Shown one piece after another: positions 52,217-60,561 of a stretch of 64,000 bases of DNA (positions are counted from its first letter, which is position 1; each line of letters opens with the position of its first letter). Source of the stretch: F23-D06 sp045600905 (lineage in GTDB: Bacteria; Bacteroidota; Bacteroidia; Bacteroidales; WCHB1-69); the NCBI GenBank assembly GCA_045600905.1, contig JAZRYT010000134.1, forward strand, positions 1 to 64,000. The letters run 5' to 3'. The notes beneath the pieces were generated by a model. It was given only the letters and a program-made list of their open reading frames with translations, did not search any database and had not been told where the DNA came from. The translations under genes were made by a program, and so were the position numbers.

Positions 52217-53203
52217 TTATTTGTTTTTATCTTTGTCTTTTTTACCGAAAACGGTGACGTTGATGTAGTTGGACGGATGTGCCTTCACGTCGGTGATGAG
52301 GGCATTCAAACTTTCCACCGTTTTGTTGATGTTGTTGTAGAGGGCATCGTTTTCCAACAGTAATCCTGCGGAACCTTCTCCTTTTTCAATCTTGGAAGCA
52401 ATGGCGTTGAGGTTGGCCACTGTGGATTGTGCATCGTTAAACAACGCTCTGATGTTGCTTTGTGCCAAAGAGTCGGAAATATTGTTCAAGTTGTTGATGA
52501 TGCCGTTGATTTGCGGCGTGGCATTGCTTAATGTCGCGCTCAGCTGGTCGAGTTTGGAAACCACGGAACCGACTTTCCCTTCATTGGAGGCGAGGATGTG
52601 GTTCAGATGATTGGTTGAGGCTTCCAAGTTGATGAGGGTGTTTTTCAACATTAAAGCACCGTTGTTCTCGTCGTTGGGAAGGAAGGCGCTTTTGACAGCC
52701 AATCCGATGGTGTCGACAGAGGCTATCACGCTGGCTAATTGGTCCTTGAGTTCGCCAATGCCGTCGAACATACCGCCGGCAAGGCCGCAAGCCAAGGTGT
52801 CTTTGTTGCGCGCCATTGTCTTGGATTGGCCAATGATGACGTTGACAATCATACCGCCCAGAACGTCTTTTTGGGCGACTTCGAATTTGGAATCGGATGG
52901 AATGTCAATGTCTTCGGTAACAAGGATTTCAGCGCAGATGCGGGTGGGGTTGGTGCTGAGCATGGATATCTTGCTCACTTTCCCGATGGGATAGCCGTTC
53001 ACAGCGACGGTGGTGCTTTCGTGTAGGCCGCCAATGTCGTCAAATACAGCGTAATAGTAGGATTTGTGGCTGAAAACATTGAGGCCTTTGAGGAAATTAC
53101 AACCGAGATAAAAGATGATGGCGGCTACAATGCAGAAAATAGCCACTTTCATACTTTTGATGTTTTTAGGGGAGTATTGTTCTTTGTCCTTGTCTGTACT
53201 CAT
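52217..53203 (-). CDS. MlaD/MCE-family lipid transport protein
   Basis: The 328-residue protein has an N-terminal transmembrane helix (about 19-37) and an MCE domain (YYAVFDDIGGLHESTTVAVNGYPIGKVSKISM), followed by long helical repeats. MCE proteins form hexameric rings that carry phospholipids between inner and outer membranes with MlaE/MlaF-type ABC partners. No mlaE or mlaF gene is adjacent, so the partners are elsewhere. Its promoter box lies just behind the amidase stop codon. Confidence 0.88.
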   Translation of the reverse strand: MSTDKDKEQYSPKNIKSMKVAIFCIVAAIIFYLGCNFLKGLNVFSHKSYYYAVFDDIGGLHESTTVAVNGYPIGKVSKISMLSTNPTRICAEILVTEDIDIPSDSKFEVAQKDVLGGMIVNVIIGQSKTMARNKDTLACGLAGGMFDGIGELKDQLASVIASVDTIGLAVKSAFLPNDENNGALMLKNTLINLEASTNHLNHILASNEGKVGSVVSKLDQLSATLSNATPQINGIINNLNNISDSLAQSNIRALFNDAQSTVANLNAIASKIEKGEGSAGLLLENDALYNNINKTVESLNALITDVKAHPSNYINVTVFGKKDKDKNK

Positions 53204-53225
53204 ATCTTAGTTCAAAAAATAGGCG

Positions 53226-53233
53226 CAAAAATA
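53226..53233 (-). promoter_or_regulatory. -7 box TATTTTTG for mlaD, abutting the amidase stop
   Basis: Exact TAnnTTTG on the minus strand, ending directly next to the amidase stop codon (53234) and 22 bp before the mlaD ATG. It would let the operon be transcribed from mlaD onward independently of the amidase. Confidence 0.55.
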
Positions 53234-54436
53234 TTATTTTTTCAGCAATTTGCGGGCTTCGGAAACGGATATTTTCTTATCTCCTTGAAAAGCAACTAGA
53301 AAGGCATCCGAATAGACCTCTTTTACCGAGGACAGAATCTTCAATGCGGCATTGTAATCGGTTTCATTTCCGGCAGTGTATTTCCATATTCCGTTTTCCT
53401 GGTAGCAGCTCACATCGGGCAGGTTTTGAATGCGTTTGTCGGAGTTGGAAAGTTTTGAGGGAGAGGTCAGGAATTGAACTCTGAAACGAACATCTTGGCA
53501 TTTATCATCTTCTTTGTTGTCAGAGGCTTTGGTCTCGTGAACGGCAACTGGTTCAGAGGGCTGGATCTTTTCGGATGCGGCTGCTTCATTTTTCGGTGCT
53601 GCAGTCTTGTTCTCCGGCTCTGAAGCGATTGGCGTATTGGGAAGCGGCAGATGCTTGTGAGTGGAACCGTTGACAGTCGATAAATAGTCGATAAACGCAT
53701 TGTATATGGCGACGGCCTCTTTCTGTTGGTTCGCCTGTTTGACAAGAAAGGTCTGGTCGTTGGCGTTGGAAAGGAATCCCAACTCTATGAGGATGCTGGG
53801 CATGGCAACTTTGTACAAGACCCAGTATCCGGCTTGTCTGACGCCGCGGTCTGTCAGATGCGATGCGGCCAACAGGTTCTTTTGAACTTTGCTGGCCAAA
53901 GTAACGGAATTGTTCAGGTATGCTGAGGTGTAAAGTGAGAAAATGACGTTTGATTCTGGAGAGTTCGGGTCGAAACCGTCATAGTTGTTCTGGTAGTTCT
54001 TCTCCTTGAGGATGGCGGCGTTTTCCTTGCGGGCAACGGCCTGATTAGATTCGCTTTTGTCCAAGCCCATTACGAAGGTCTCCACACCATTGGCTTGCGG
54101 ACTTTCAGCCGCATTGCAGTGTATTGAAATGAAGAGGTTGGCGTGCGCGTCATTGGCGATTTGAGCCCTGCGGTACAACTCTACGAACACATCGGTGCTG
54201 CGCGTGTATAAGACCTGCACGTCTGGACAATTCTCACTGATGAGTTTGCCGACTTTCAATGCCATATCCAAATTGACGTCCTTCTCCTTGGATGCGCTGC
54301 CGACGCACCCGGGATCGTGTCCGCCGTGGCCCGCGTCAATCACTACTTTGAAATTTTTCTGGGTCGTCTGACCCATCAGAGGACTTCCAATGAAAAATAT
54401 TAGAAGATATAATAAGAACCTGAATTTTGAGTTCAT
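53234..54436 (-). CDS. N-acetylmuramoyl-L-alanine amidase (Amidase_3) with C-terminal SPOR-like domain
   Basis: The 400-residue protein has a signal peptide (MNSKFRFLLYLLIFFIGSPLMGQ) and an Amidase_3 domain with zinc ligands in VVIDAGHGGHDPG, a Glu in KEKDVNLDMALKVG, and the His in LFISIHCNAA; the catalytic Glu lies in SILIELGFLSN. After a Pro/Glu/Ala linker a SPOR-like domain (VRFRVQFLTSPSKL to VAFQGDKKIS) is visible; SPOR domains bind denuded septal glycan. It separates daughter cells by cutting stem peptides. Confidence 0.92.
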   Translation of the reverse strand: MNSKFRFLLYLLIFFIGSPLMGQTTQKNFKVVIDAGHGGHDPGCVGSASKEKDVNLDMALKVGKLISENCPDVQVLYTRSTDVFVELYRRAQIANDAHANLFISIHCNAAESPQANGVETFVMGLDKSESNQAVARKENAAILKEKNYQNNYDGFDPNSPESNVIFSLYTSAYLNNSVTLASKVQKNLLAASHLTDRGVRQAGYWVLYKVAMPSILIELGFLSNANDQTFLVKQANQQKEAVAIYNAFIDYLSTVNGSTHKHLPLPNTPIASEPENKTAAPKNEAAASEKIQPSEPVAVHETKASDNKEDDKCQDVRFRVQFLTSPSKLSNSDKRIQNLPDVSCYQENGIWKYTAGNETDYNAALKILSSVKEVYSDAFLVAFQGDKKISVSEARKLLKK

Positions 54437-54455
54437 ACCTTTGGAACTTTTTTGA

Positions 54456-54463
54456 TATTTTTG
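54456..54463 (+). promoter_or_regulatory. -7 box TATTTTTG for lptD
   Basis: Exact TAnnTTTG, 102 bp before the lptD ATG at 54566. It lies inside the leader that would be transcribed from the opposite promoter at 54481-54488. Confidence 0.55.
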
Positions 54464-54480
54464 CCGCTTTTAAAAACTTG

Positions 54481-54488
54481 CAAAGATA
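54481..54488 (-). promoter_or_regulatory. -7 box TATCTTTG for the amidase operon
   Basis: Exact TAnnTTTG on the minus strand, 44 bp before the amidase ATG at 54436. The two -7 boxes of this divergent pair cross over, so the two start sites are expected within a few bases of each other. Confidence 0.6.
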
Positions 54489-54565
54489 GGTTTATTGTAA
54501 TCGTATTAGGAACATTGACGGAAAAGATATACACAACACGTTTTTCATATTTTTTACGACTGAAT

Positions 54566-57148
54566 ATGATATTAATATTCAGTTGCTTATGCGTGTTTGT
54601 CAATGCTCAGAATGTCAAAGGACGACGTCCGCGTGTGCCTGTCGATACAACGGCACGGGTGATTAACGATACGTCTTCGCAAAATATTGTATCGTCCGAT
54701 TCCTCTGCTTTGACACCGAAATCATCGAAGGTGATTTCTCCCAATGCGATTACCTCGATTGTGACTTATAGTGCCAAGGATTCCACGGTCAATGACCTGC
54801 AACGTAGATATACCTATCTTTTCGGTGATGCTGTGGTGAAATATGAGGATATGGAACTGCATGCGGATTACATTGAAATCGATTTTAAAAACAATGAGCT
54901 TTATGCTTCCGGTGTGGCTGACTCCAACGGAATTGTACACGGCAACCCCGTCTTTGTACAGGGCGAGGATAATTATCGTGCGCAGGAAATCAAGTATAAT
55001 TTCAATACACAGAAAGGTAAAATCACCAATGTGATTACCACGCAGGATGAAGGTTTTATTCATGGCGCGCAGGTTAAAAAGCTAGGTGAAAATGTGGCCT
55101 TCTTGAAAGACGGTAAATATACGACTTGCGAATTGGACCATCCGCATTATGAAATTTCATTCACCAAAGCCAAACTCATTCAGCACGATAAAATCGTCAT
55201 CGGCCCTGCCTACCTAAGCTTTACGGGTGTCCCCACGCCCATAGCCATCCCCTTTGGCTTTTTCCCTTTGGAAAAGAACAAAAAGTCGGGCTTGGTAATG
55301 CCCTCTTTCGGTGAATCCGCCAGCTTGGGCTTCTATTTCCAAGACCTCGGTTTCTATTTTGCCATCAATGACAATGTCGATCTGCTGCTTTCCGCCGATG
55401 TCTATACGCGAGGCAGCTGGGCTATTAAGGCAAAAACGGATTACATCTTCCGCTATAAGTGCAGCGGCTCGGCCCAGGTCGGTTTCCATCAGACACGTGT
55501 GGGCGACAGGCTTGATTCCACATACAGATGTTCCAACGACTACAAAATCTTTTGGGAACATAAACAGGATGTCAAATCCCATCCTACTACTCGTTTCAAT
55601 GCGCATATTGACATTGTCAGTGCCAATTACTCCAAGTATAACCTGACATCCGCCAATGATTACCTCTCCAATCAGTTCACTTCTTCAGTGAACCTTTCAA
55701 CTTCAGTGAATGATATTTTCTATGTGGATGCCACAATGTCTTATTCACAGAACACCAAAACGCATTTGGTGAATTTCAAATTGCCGGATATCAGTATGTC
55801 TGTTATCCAGTTCTATCCATTCCGTAAAAAGAACAAAGCCGCTTCGTTGAAGTGGTATGATAATATTTCCATGAAATGGTCTTCGCAACTTACCGGACAA
55901 ATAGACACATACGATTCCCTTTTTGTGAAGCCCCAAACCTGGATGGATTTCAATGTGGGTATGATGCACACCATCCCACTTACGATTCCTATTAAAATCG
56001 CCAAACTCATCAACTGGAATACGACGGCCACACTGGTTGAAAAGTGGTATTTGCAATCTTATACGAAAGATATGACGGTTGACCCGGAATCGGAAGTCGC
56101 GCAGTTGAACCAGTATTTCAAACGTGGATTCACGGCGTTGCACGATTTGAGCTTGTCATCTTCCTTGACGACGAAAGTCTATTTTATGTACTCCTTCAAA
56201 GCTGGCGGACTGCAGGCAATCAGACACGTGGTCACCCCGAATTTGAATTTCACCTATCGGCCGAATCTGGCAAATGGGACACGAGGAACATACTTTAACC
56301 CGATTACGGGCGAACAGGTGGATTACTCCTTCTTCGATAATTCGATTTTCGGAACCGTCAATTCCAATACGCAGGCTTTGGCACAACTTTCTTTTGGCAA
56401 TAATGTGGAAATCAAGGTGCGCTCCCGCAAGGATACTATCAATGGCTTCAAAAAGGTGCCTATCATTGACAACCTCAATGTCGCTATGAGCTATAATTTT
56501 GCGGCCGACTCGTTGAAATGGTCCAAACTCACGCTGACAGGACGAAGCACACTTTTCAGACAACTTTATCTGACCTATAATTTTGCCTTTGACCCCTATA
56601 TCATCGGGGAAAACGGACGCTCGGTCAATCGTACCGAATGGAAGGTGAACCACAGGTTGTTCAGACTCTCCTCCACCAGCTTGAGTGTGGCTTTGAACCT
56701 TCGTTTGGACCAGAATACGTTTAATAAGAAAAAAACCACCCAAAGCAATAGCACTGATGGGAAATCCAAAAAGACAGACAGAAATCCTTGGTCTCTGACT
56801 TTCAACTATACGTTTACGTATGGTATAAATGATAATATATATTATTATATGATGCGTGATACCAACCGATATGCCAATAATATGGTCCACACACTTAATG
56901 TTGTAGGCGATATCCAAATCACCAAAAAGTGGAAGGTCGGTTTCACTACGGGATATGATTTCGTCCAAAAGGCATTATCCTATACATCTATAGATATTTA
57001 TAGAGATATGCATTGTTGGGAGATGAGCTTGAACTGGATTCCGTTCGGTTATAGAAAAGGTTGGAGCTTCACCATCAATGTAAAAGCCGCCGTCCTCAAA
57101 GACGTGCTGAAGCTCTCACCGCACCAAGATTACCGAGACAACCTTTAA
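54566..57148 (+). CDS. lptD: LPS assembly outer membrane protein LptD (Bacteroidetes type)
   Basis: The start at 54566 gives MILIFSCLCVFVNAQ as signal peptide; the first in-frame ATG at 54452 lies upstream of the -7 box. The 860-residue product has an OstA-like jellyroll (about 60-200; RYTYLFGDAVVKYEDMELHADYIEIDFKNNELYASG, KYNFNTQKGKI) and a long C-terminal beta-barrel with many aromatic strands, including the LptD-typical GVPTPIAIPFGFFPLEKNKKSG segment. It inserts LPS into the outer leaflet. A heptamer array follows the stop directly. Confidence 0.88.
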   Translation: MILIFSCLCVFVNAQNVKGRRPRVPVDTTARVINDTSSQNIVSSDSSALTPKSSKVISPNAITSIVTYSAKDSTVNDLQRRYTYLFGDAVVKYEDMELHADYIEIDFKNNELYASGVADSNGIVHGNPVFVQGEDNYRAQEIKYNFNTQKGKITNVITTQDEGFIHGAQVKKLGENVAFLKDGKYTTCELDHPHYEISFTKAKLIQHDKIVIGPAYLSFTGVPTPIAIPFGFFPLEKNKKSGLVMPSFGESASLGFYFQDLGFYFAINDNVDLLLSADVYTRGSWAIKAKTDYIFRYKCSGSAQVGFHQTRVGDRLDSTYRCSNDYKIFWEHKQDVKSHPTTRFNAHIDIVSANYSKYNLTSANDYLSNQFTSSVNLSTSVNDIFYVDATMSYSQNTKTHLVNFKLPDISMSVIQFYPFRKKNKAASLKWYDNISMKWSSQLTGQIDTYDSLFVKPQTWMDFNVGMMHTIPLTIPIKIAKLINWNTTATLVEKWYLQSYTKDMTVDPESEVAQLNQYFKRGFTALHDLSLSSSLTTKVYFMYSFKAGGLQAIRHVVTPNLNFTYRPNLANGTRGTYFNPITGEQVDYSFFDNSIFGTVNSNTQALAQLSFGNNVEIKVRSRKDTINGFKKVPIIDNLNVAMSYNFAADSLKWSKLTLTGRSTLFRQLYLTYNFAFDPYIIGENGRSVNRTEWKVNHRLFRLSSTSLSVALNLRLDQNTFNKKKTTQSNSTDGKSKKTDRNPWSLTFNYTFTYGINDNIYYYMMRDTNRYANNMVHTLNVVGDIQITKKWKVGFTTGYDFVQKALSYTSIDIYRDMHCWEMSLNWIPFGYRKGWSFTINVKAAVLKDVLKLSPHQDYRDNL

Positions 57149-57183
57149 TAGGTAATAGGTAACAGGTAACAGGTATTAGGTAT
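57149..57183 (+). repeat. Heptamer array TAGGTAA directly after the lptD stop codon
   Basis: Five consecutive 7-bp units (TAGGTAA, TAGGTAA, CAGGTAA, CAGGTAT, TAGGTAT) start at the base after TAA. Confidence 0.92.
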
Positions 57184-57190
57184 TTCTTCC

Positions 57191-57225
57191 ATTCTTATTA
57201 TTCATTATTCATTATTCATTGTCCA
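57191..57225 (+). repeat. Heptamer array TTATTCA
   Basis: ATTCTTA, three exact TTATTCA units, then TTGTCCA, all in 7-bp register. A second, different word in the same intergenic gap as the TAGGTAA array. Confidence 0.85.
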
Positions 57226-57283
57226 TTATTTTGCTGTTTATAAATAATAAAATTTGGCACAGCATATCATATCACAATTTTTG

Positions 57284-57291
57284 TATATTTG
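57284..57291 (+). promoter_or_regulatory. -7 box TATATTTG for secDF
   Basis: Exact TAnnTTTG followed by C, 61 bp before the secDF ATG. A TTTG at 57253-57256 is 27 bp upstream, longer than the usual spacing, so the -33 element is uncertain. Confidence 0.65.
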
Positions 57292-57352
57292 CAACCTTGA
57301 ATTTTTTAGGTTGAAATACATATAAATAATTAAAAATCAAATAATTAAAAAG

Positions 57353-60300
57353 ATGAAAAACAAAGGACTAATTTTATTTTTCACGATTCTTTTAGCGCTT
57401 GTTTGCATCTACTGTCTCTCTTTCTCGTTCGTTACTTGGCGTGTTGAGAAGAAAGCTGCTCAGTTTGCAAATGACCCTGCTGCAATTGAAGAGGTGAAAA
57501 AGGAAGCACACGGTGACGTGATGTTGGAAAAACATTTGGTCGATTCTGTGATTGAAGCCAGAACCCGCCAATATTTGACCAATATGAACGACACTAAGGT
57601 CTTCTTGGGTAACACTTACAAGAAATGTAAGTACAAAGAGTTGAATTTGGGTTTGGACTTGAAAGGTGGTATGAACGTCACCTTGGAAATCTCTATGCCT
57701 GATGTTGTTCAAAGTTTGGCAACCAATAAGGAAGACCAGCTCTTCAAAACTACTTTTGAAAAATCAGAAAAAGAGTATGCCAATACTACCAATGGCGATT
57801 TCATTGACATCTTTGTCAAGAACTTCAATTCTCAGAAGAGTGCGTTGAAAATGAACAACGCCAACCTTCGTACTTATTTTGGAGAACGCTCTGGTATCAA
57901 AAATGCAACTGATCAGCAAATCATCACTTGGATGAAGAAAGAGTCCTCCGAGATTGTTGACCGTACTTTCAAGATTCTCCGTACCCGTATCGACCGTTTC
58001 GGTGTGGCTCAACCGAACCTCCAAATGCTCCAAGGCGGCCGTATCCTCGTCGAACTGCCGGGTATCAAGGAACCCGAACGTGTTACTGACCTCTTGAAGA
58101 GCACTGCTAAACTCGAATTCTGGGAAGTTTATAACGACGTGGTCGGCGGCAAATCCATCACCCAACGTTTCATCGATGCTGATGCTCAATTGGCAGACAT
58201 CATCAAAAACAAGAAAGCTCTTCCTCAAGAAGAAACAACAACTGTTGAAGATTCTACTGTAGCCAATGCTGACAGCGCACAAACAGAAGATGCTCTCGCA
58301 GCAGCTGACGCAACTGCAAACGAAGAAGTAGATGAAGATGAGGACGAAGAAGAAGCTCAAGCTTCCGCCGGTGCTATTATGAGCAAGGCTGTCGCAGTTC
58401 CCGGCAATTTTGTAATCGGCTACTTCAAAGAAGCTGATATGCCGGCTATCGATGCTCTCCTCCCTCAACTTCAAAAAGTATTAGGCGATAAGAACGTTGT
58501 CTTCTATTGGGGCTCTCCTGAAAAAGAATATGACAACGCTTATCCATTGTATCCTTTGAAAAAGAAAAACGACCGTATCGGACCGCTCTTGAGTTCCGAA
58601 ACAATTGGTGGTGCTCGCGTCGTACGTAACGCCCGTCAGGATGTTGACCAAAACAACCGCGTGGTCGTTAATATGTCTATGGAAGACCAAGCTGCTGATG
58701 AATGGCGTAAGATTACCAAAGAAGCTGCCGACAATAGCGCTTCCAAGCTGACTTGTATCGCTATCGTTTTGGATGAGTTCGTTTATTCCGCTCCTACCGT
58801 AAGATCTGAAATCCCTAACGGTAATTCCGAAATCTCCGGTAACTTCACCATCGAAGAAGCTAAAGACCTTGCTACCGTCCTTAATTCTGGTAACCTTGAA
58901 GCACGTGTGAACATCGTTCAATCAGAAGTTGTAGGTCCTACATTGGGTAAGGAATCCATCCGCTCAGGTTTGCTCTCCTTCCTCGGCGCTTTCATCCTCG
59001 TGGTTATCTATATGTTCTTCTACTATAGCCGCGCAGGTCTCGTTGCTGACATCGCTTTGTTCTCCAACGTGTTCTTCATCATCGGTGTCCTCGCTTCTAT
59101 GGGCGCAGTCCTTACATTGCCTGGTATCGCTGGTATCGTTTTGACCTTGGGTATGGCAGTCGATGCGAACGTCATCATTTACGAACGTGTTCGTGAAGAG
59201 GTTCGCGCCGGCAAAGGTATCCGCGTTGCAATTGACGAAGGTTTCAAACATTCCTACTCCGCAATCATAGATGGTAACGTTACAACCTTGATTACCGCTA
59301 TCGTTCTTTACATTTTCGGTTCTGGCCCTATCCAAGGTTTCGCAACTACTTTGATTATCGGTATCCTTTCCTCCCTCTTCACCGCAATCCTCCTTTCTCG
59401 TTTGATTATCGAGGCTCGCTTGAAGAAAGGTAAAGAAGTTACGGTTGGTAGCAGCTTGACACTGAATGCTTTCACAAACTTGAATATCGACTTCCTCAGC
59501 AAGAGAAAATACTTCTATATCCTTTCTTGCAGCTTGATCGTTATTTCCATCATATCCTTCTGCACATTGAAACTCCAACCAGGTATCGATTTCACTGGTG
59601 GCCGTTGCTATGTGGTCCGTTTTGATAAGGACGTTACAACAAAGGATGTCCGTGAAGCAGTTTCCAAAGAATTTGGCGGTAACCCTGAAGTGAAGACCTT
59701 CGGTAGCAACGACCAAATCCGTATCATCACGAACTTCAAAATCGACAGCAATGATCCTAAAGACGACCAACTCTGCGAACAGAAACTTTTCAACTGTTTG
59801 AAGAGTTTCTATAACAAACAAGACCTTTCTGAATATGACTTCACCCACTTGACCAATGATGTCCGTGGTATCCAGTCTTCTCAGAAGATTCAACCGACAG
59901 TCGCTAAAGAACTCTTGATGAACGCTGTTTGGGCAGTCTTGGCTTCCCTCGTGCTGATCTTCATCTATATCGCTATCCGATTCAGAAATTGGCAGTTCGG
60001 TATGGCTGGCGTTGGCGCTCTGTTCCACGACTCCTTCCTGACTATCGGTATGTTCTCCTTGTTCTACAAGGTAATGCCGTTCTCAATGGAAATCGACCAG
60101 AACTTCATCGCTGCTATTTTGACGGTGATTGGTTACTCTATTAACAACGTTGTGGTCATTATGGACCGTGTACGTGAAAACCTCGCCCTCTATCCGAAAC
60201 GTTCCAACTACGACAACTTCAATGCTGCTATCAACAGCACAATGGGCCGTAGTGTCAATACCGCAGTCACCACATTGGTTACCTTGTTGGTGATCTTCTT

Positions 60301-60460
60301 GTTCGGTGGCGAAGTTATCCGCGGCTTCGTATTCGCAATGTTTATCGGTATTATGTTTGGTACATATTCCGGTATCCTCGTTGCTAACCCGTTCGCATTC
60401 GACCTCATTCGCCTTAAAGGTGGTGAAGTTAAACGTGCCAAAGCCGAGGTGGTAAAGTAG
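57353..60460 (+). CDS. secDF: Fused protein translocase SecDF
   Basis: The 1,035-residue protein fuses SecD and SecF, with about twelve transmembrane helices. SecD motifs include LNLGLDLKGGMNVTLEI, RIDRFGVAQPN, and GMAVDANVIIYERVREE; the SecF half starts near residue 704 and has LQPGIDFTGGRCYVVRF and VVIMDRVRENL. It uses the proton gradient to pull secreted proteins across the inner membrane. An acidic insert at about residues 298-340 (DEDEDEEEAQ) lies in the periplasmic P1 region. U-ending codons dominate. Given the very large T9SS cargo upstream in the window, high Sec capacity makes sense. Confidence 0.95.
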   Translation: MKNKGLILFFTILLALVCIYCLSFSFVTWRVEKKAAQFANDPAAIEEVKKEAHGDVMLEKHLVDSVIEARTRQYLTNMNDTKVFLGNTYKKCKYKELNLGLDLKGGMNVTLEISMPDVVQSLATNKEDQLFKTTFEKSEKEYANTTNGDFIDIFVKNFNSQKSALKMNNANLRTYFGERSGIKNATDQQIITWMKKESSEIVDRTFKILRTRIDRFGVAQPNLQMLQGGRILVELPGIKEPERVTDLLKSTAKLEFWEVYNDVVGGKSITQRFIDADAQLADIIKNKKALPQEETTTVEDSTVANADSAQTEDALAAADATANEEVDEDEDEEEAQASAGAIMSKAVAVPGNFVIGYFKEADMPAIDALLPQLQKVLGDKNVVFYWGSPEKEYDNAYPLYPLKKKNDRIGPLLSSETIGGARVVRNARQDVDQNNRVVVNMSMEDQAADEWRKITKEAADNSASKLTCIAIVLDEFVYSAPTVRSEIPNGNSEISGNFTIEEAKDLATVLNSGNLEARVNIVQSEVVGPTLGKESIRSGLLSFLGAFILVVIYMFFYYSRAGLVADIALFSNVFFIIGVLASMGAVLTLPGIAGIVLTLGMAVDANVIIYERVREEVRAGKGIRVAIDEGFKHSYSAIIDGNVTTLITAIVLYIFGSGPIQGFATTLIIGILSSLFTAILLSRLIIEARLKKGKEVTVGSSLTLNAFTNLNIDFLSKRKYFYILSCSLIVISIISFCTLKLQPGIDFTGGRCYVVRFDKDVTTKDVREAVSKEFGGNPEVKTFGSNDQIRIITNFKIDSNDPKDDQLCEQKLFNCLKSFYNKQDLSEYDFTHLTNDVRGIQSSQKIQPTVAKELLMNAVWAVLASLVLIFIYIAIRFRNWQFGMAGVGALFHDSFLTIGMFSLFYKVMPFSMEIDQNFIAAILTVIGYSINNVVVIMDRVRENLALYPKRSNYDNFNAAINSTMGRSVNTAVTTLVTLLVIFLFGGEVIRGFVFAMFIGIMFGTYSGILVANPFAFDLIRLKGGEVKRAKAEVVK

Positions 60461-60484
60461 TTGATAACTAACCTATAAAAAATC

Positions 60485-60519
60485 ATTCGGGACAGTGCAA
60501 ACTGTCCCGAATTTTTTTT
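60485..60519 (+). terminator. Intrinsic terminator after secDF
   Basis: A perfect 12-bp stem (ATTCGGGACAGT / ACTGTCCCGAAT) capped by a GCAA tetraloop and followed by a run of eight T, 24 bp after the stop codon. Confidence 0.97.
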
Positions 60520-60561
60520 ATTTTAGCGCTCTCATTTTTATTAGGTAAAATATTTATAAGT

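Noticed and set aside
58964..60028. 354-codon antisense ORF in secDF
   Set aside because: Shadow frame caused by codon bias; SecDF motifs are clear on the plus strand.
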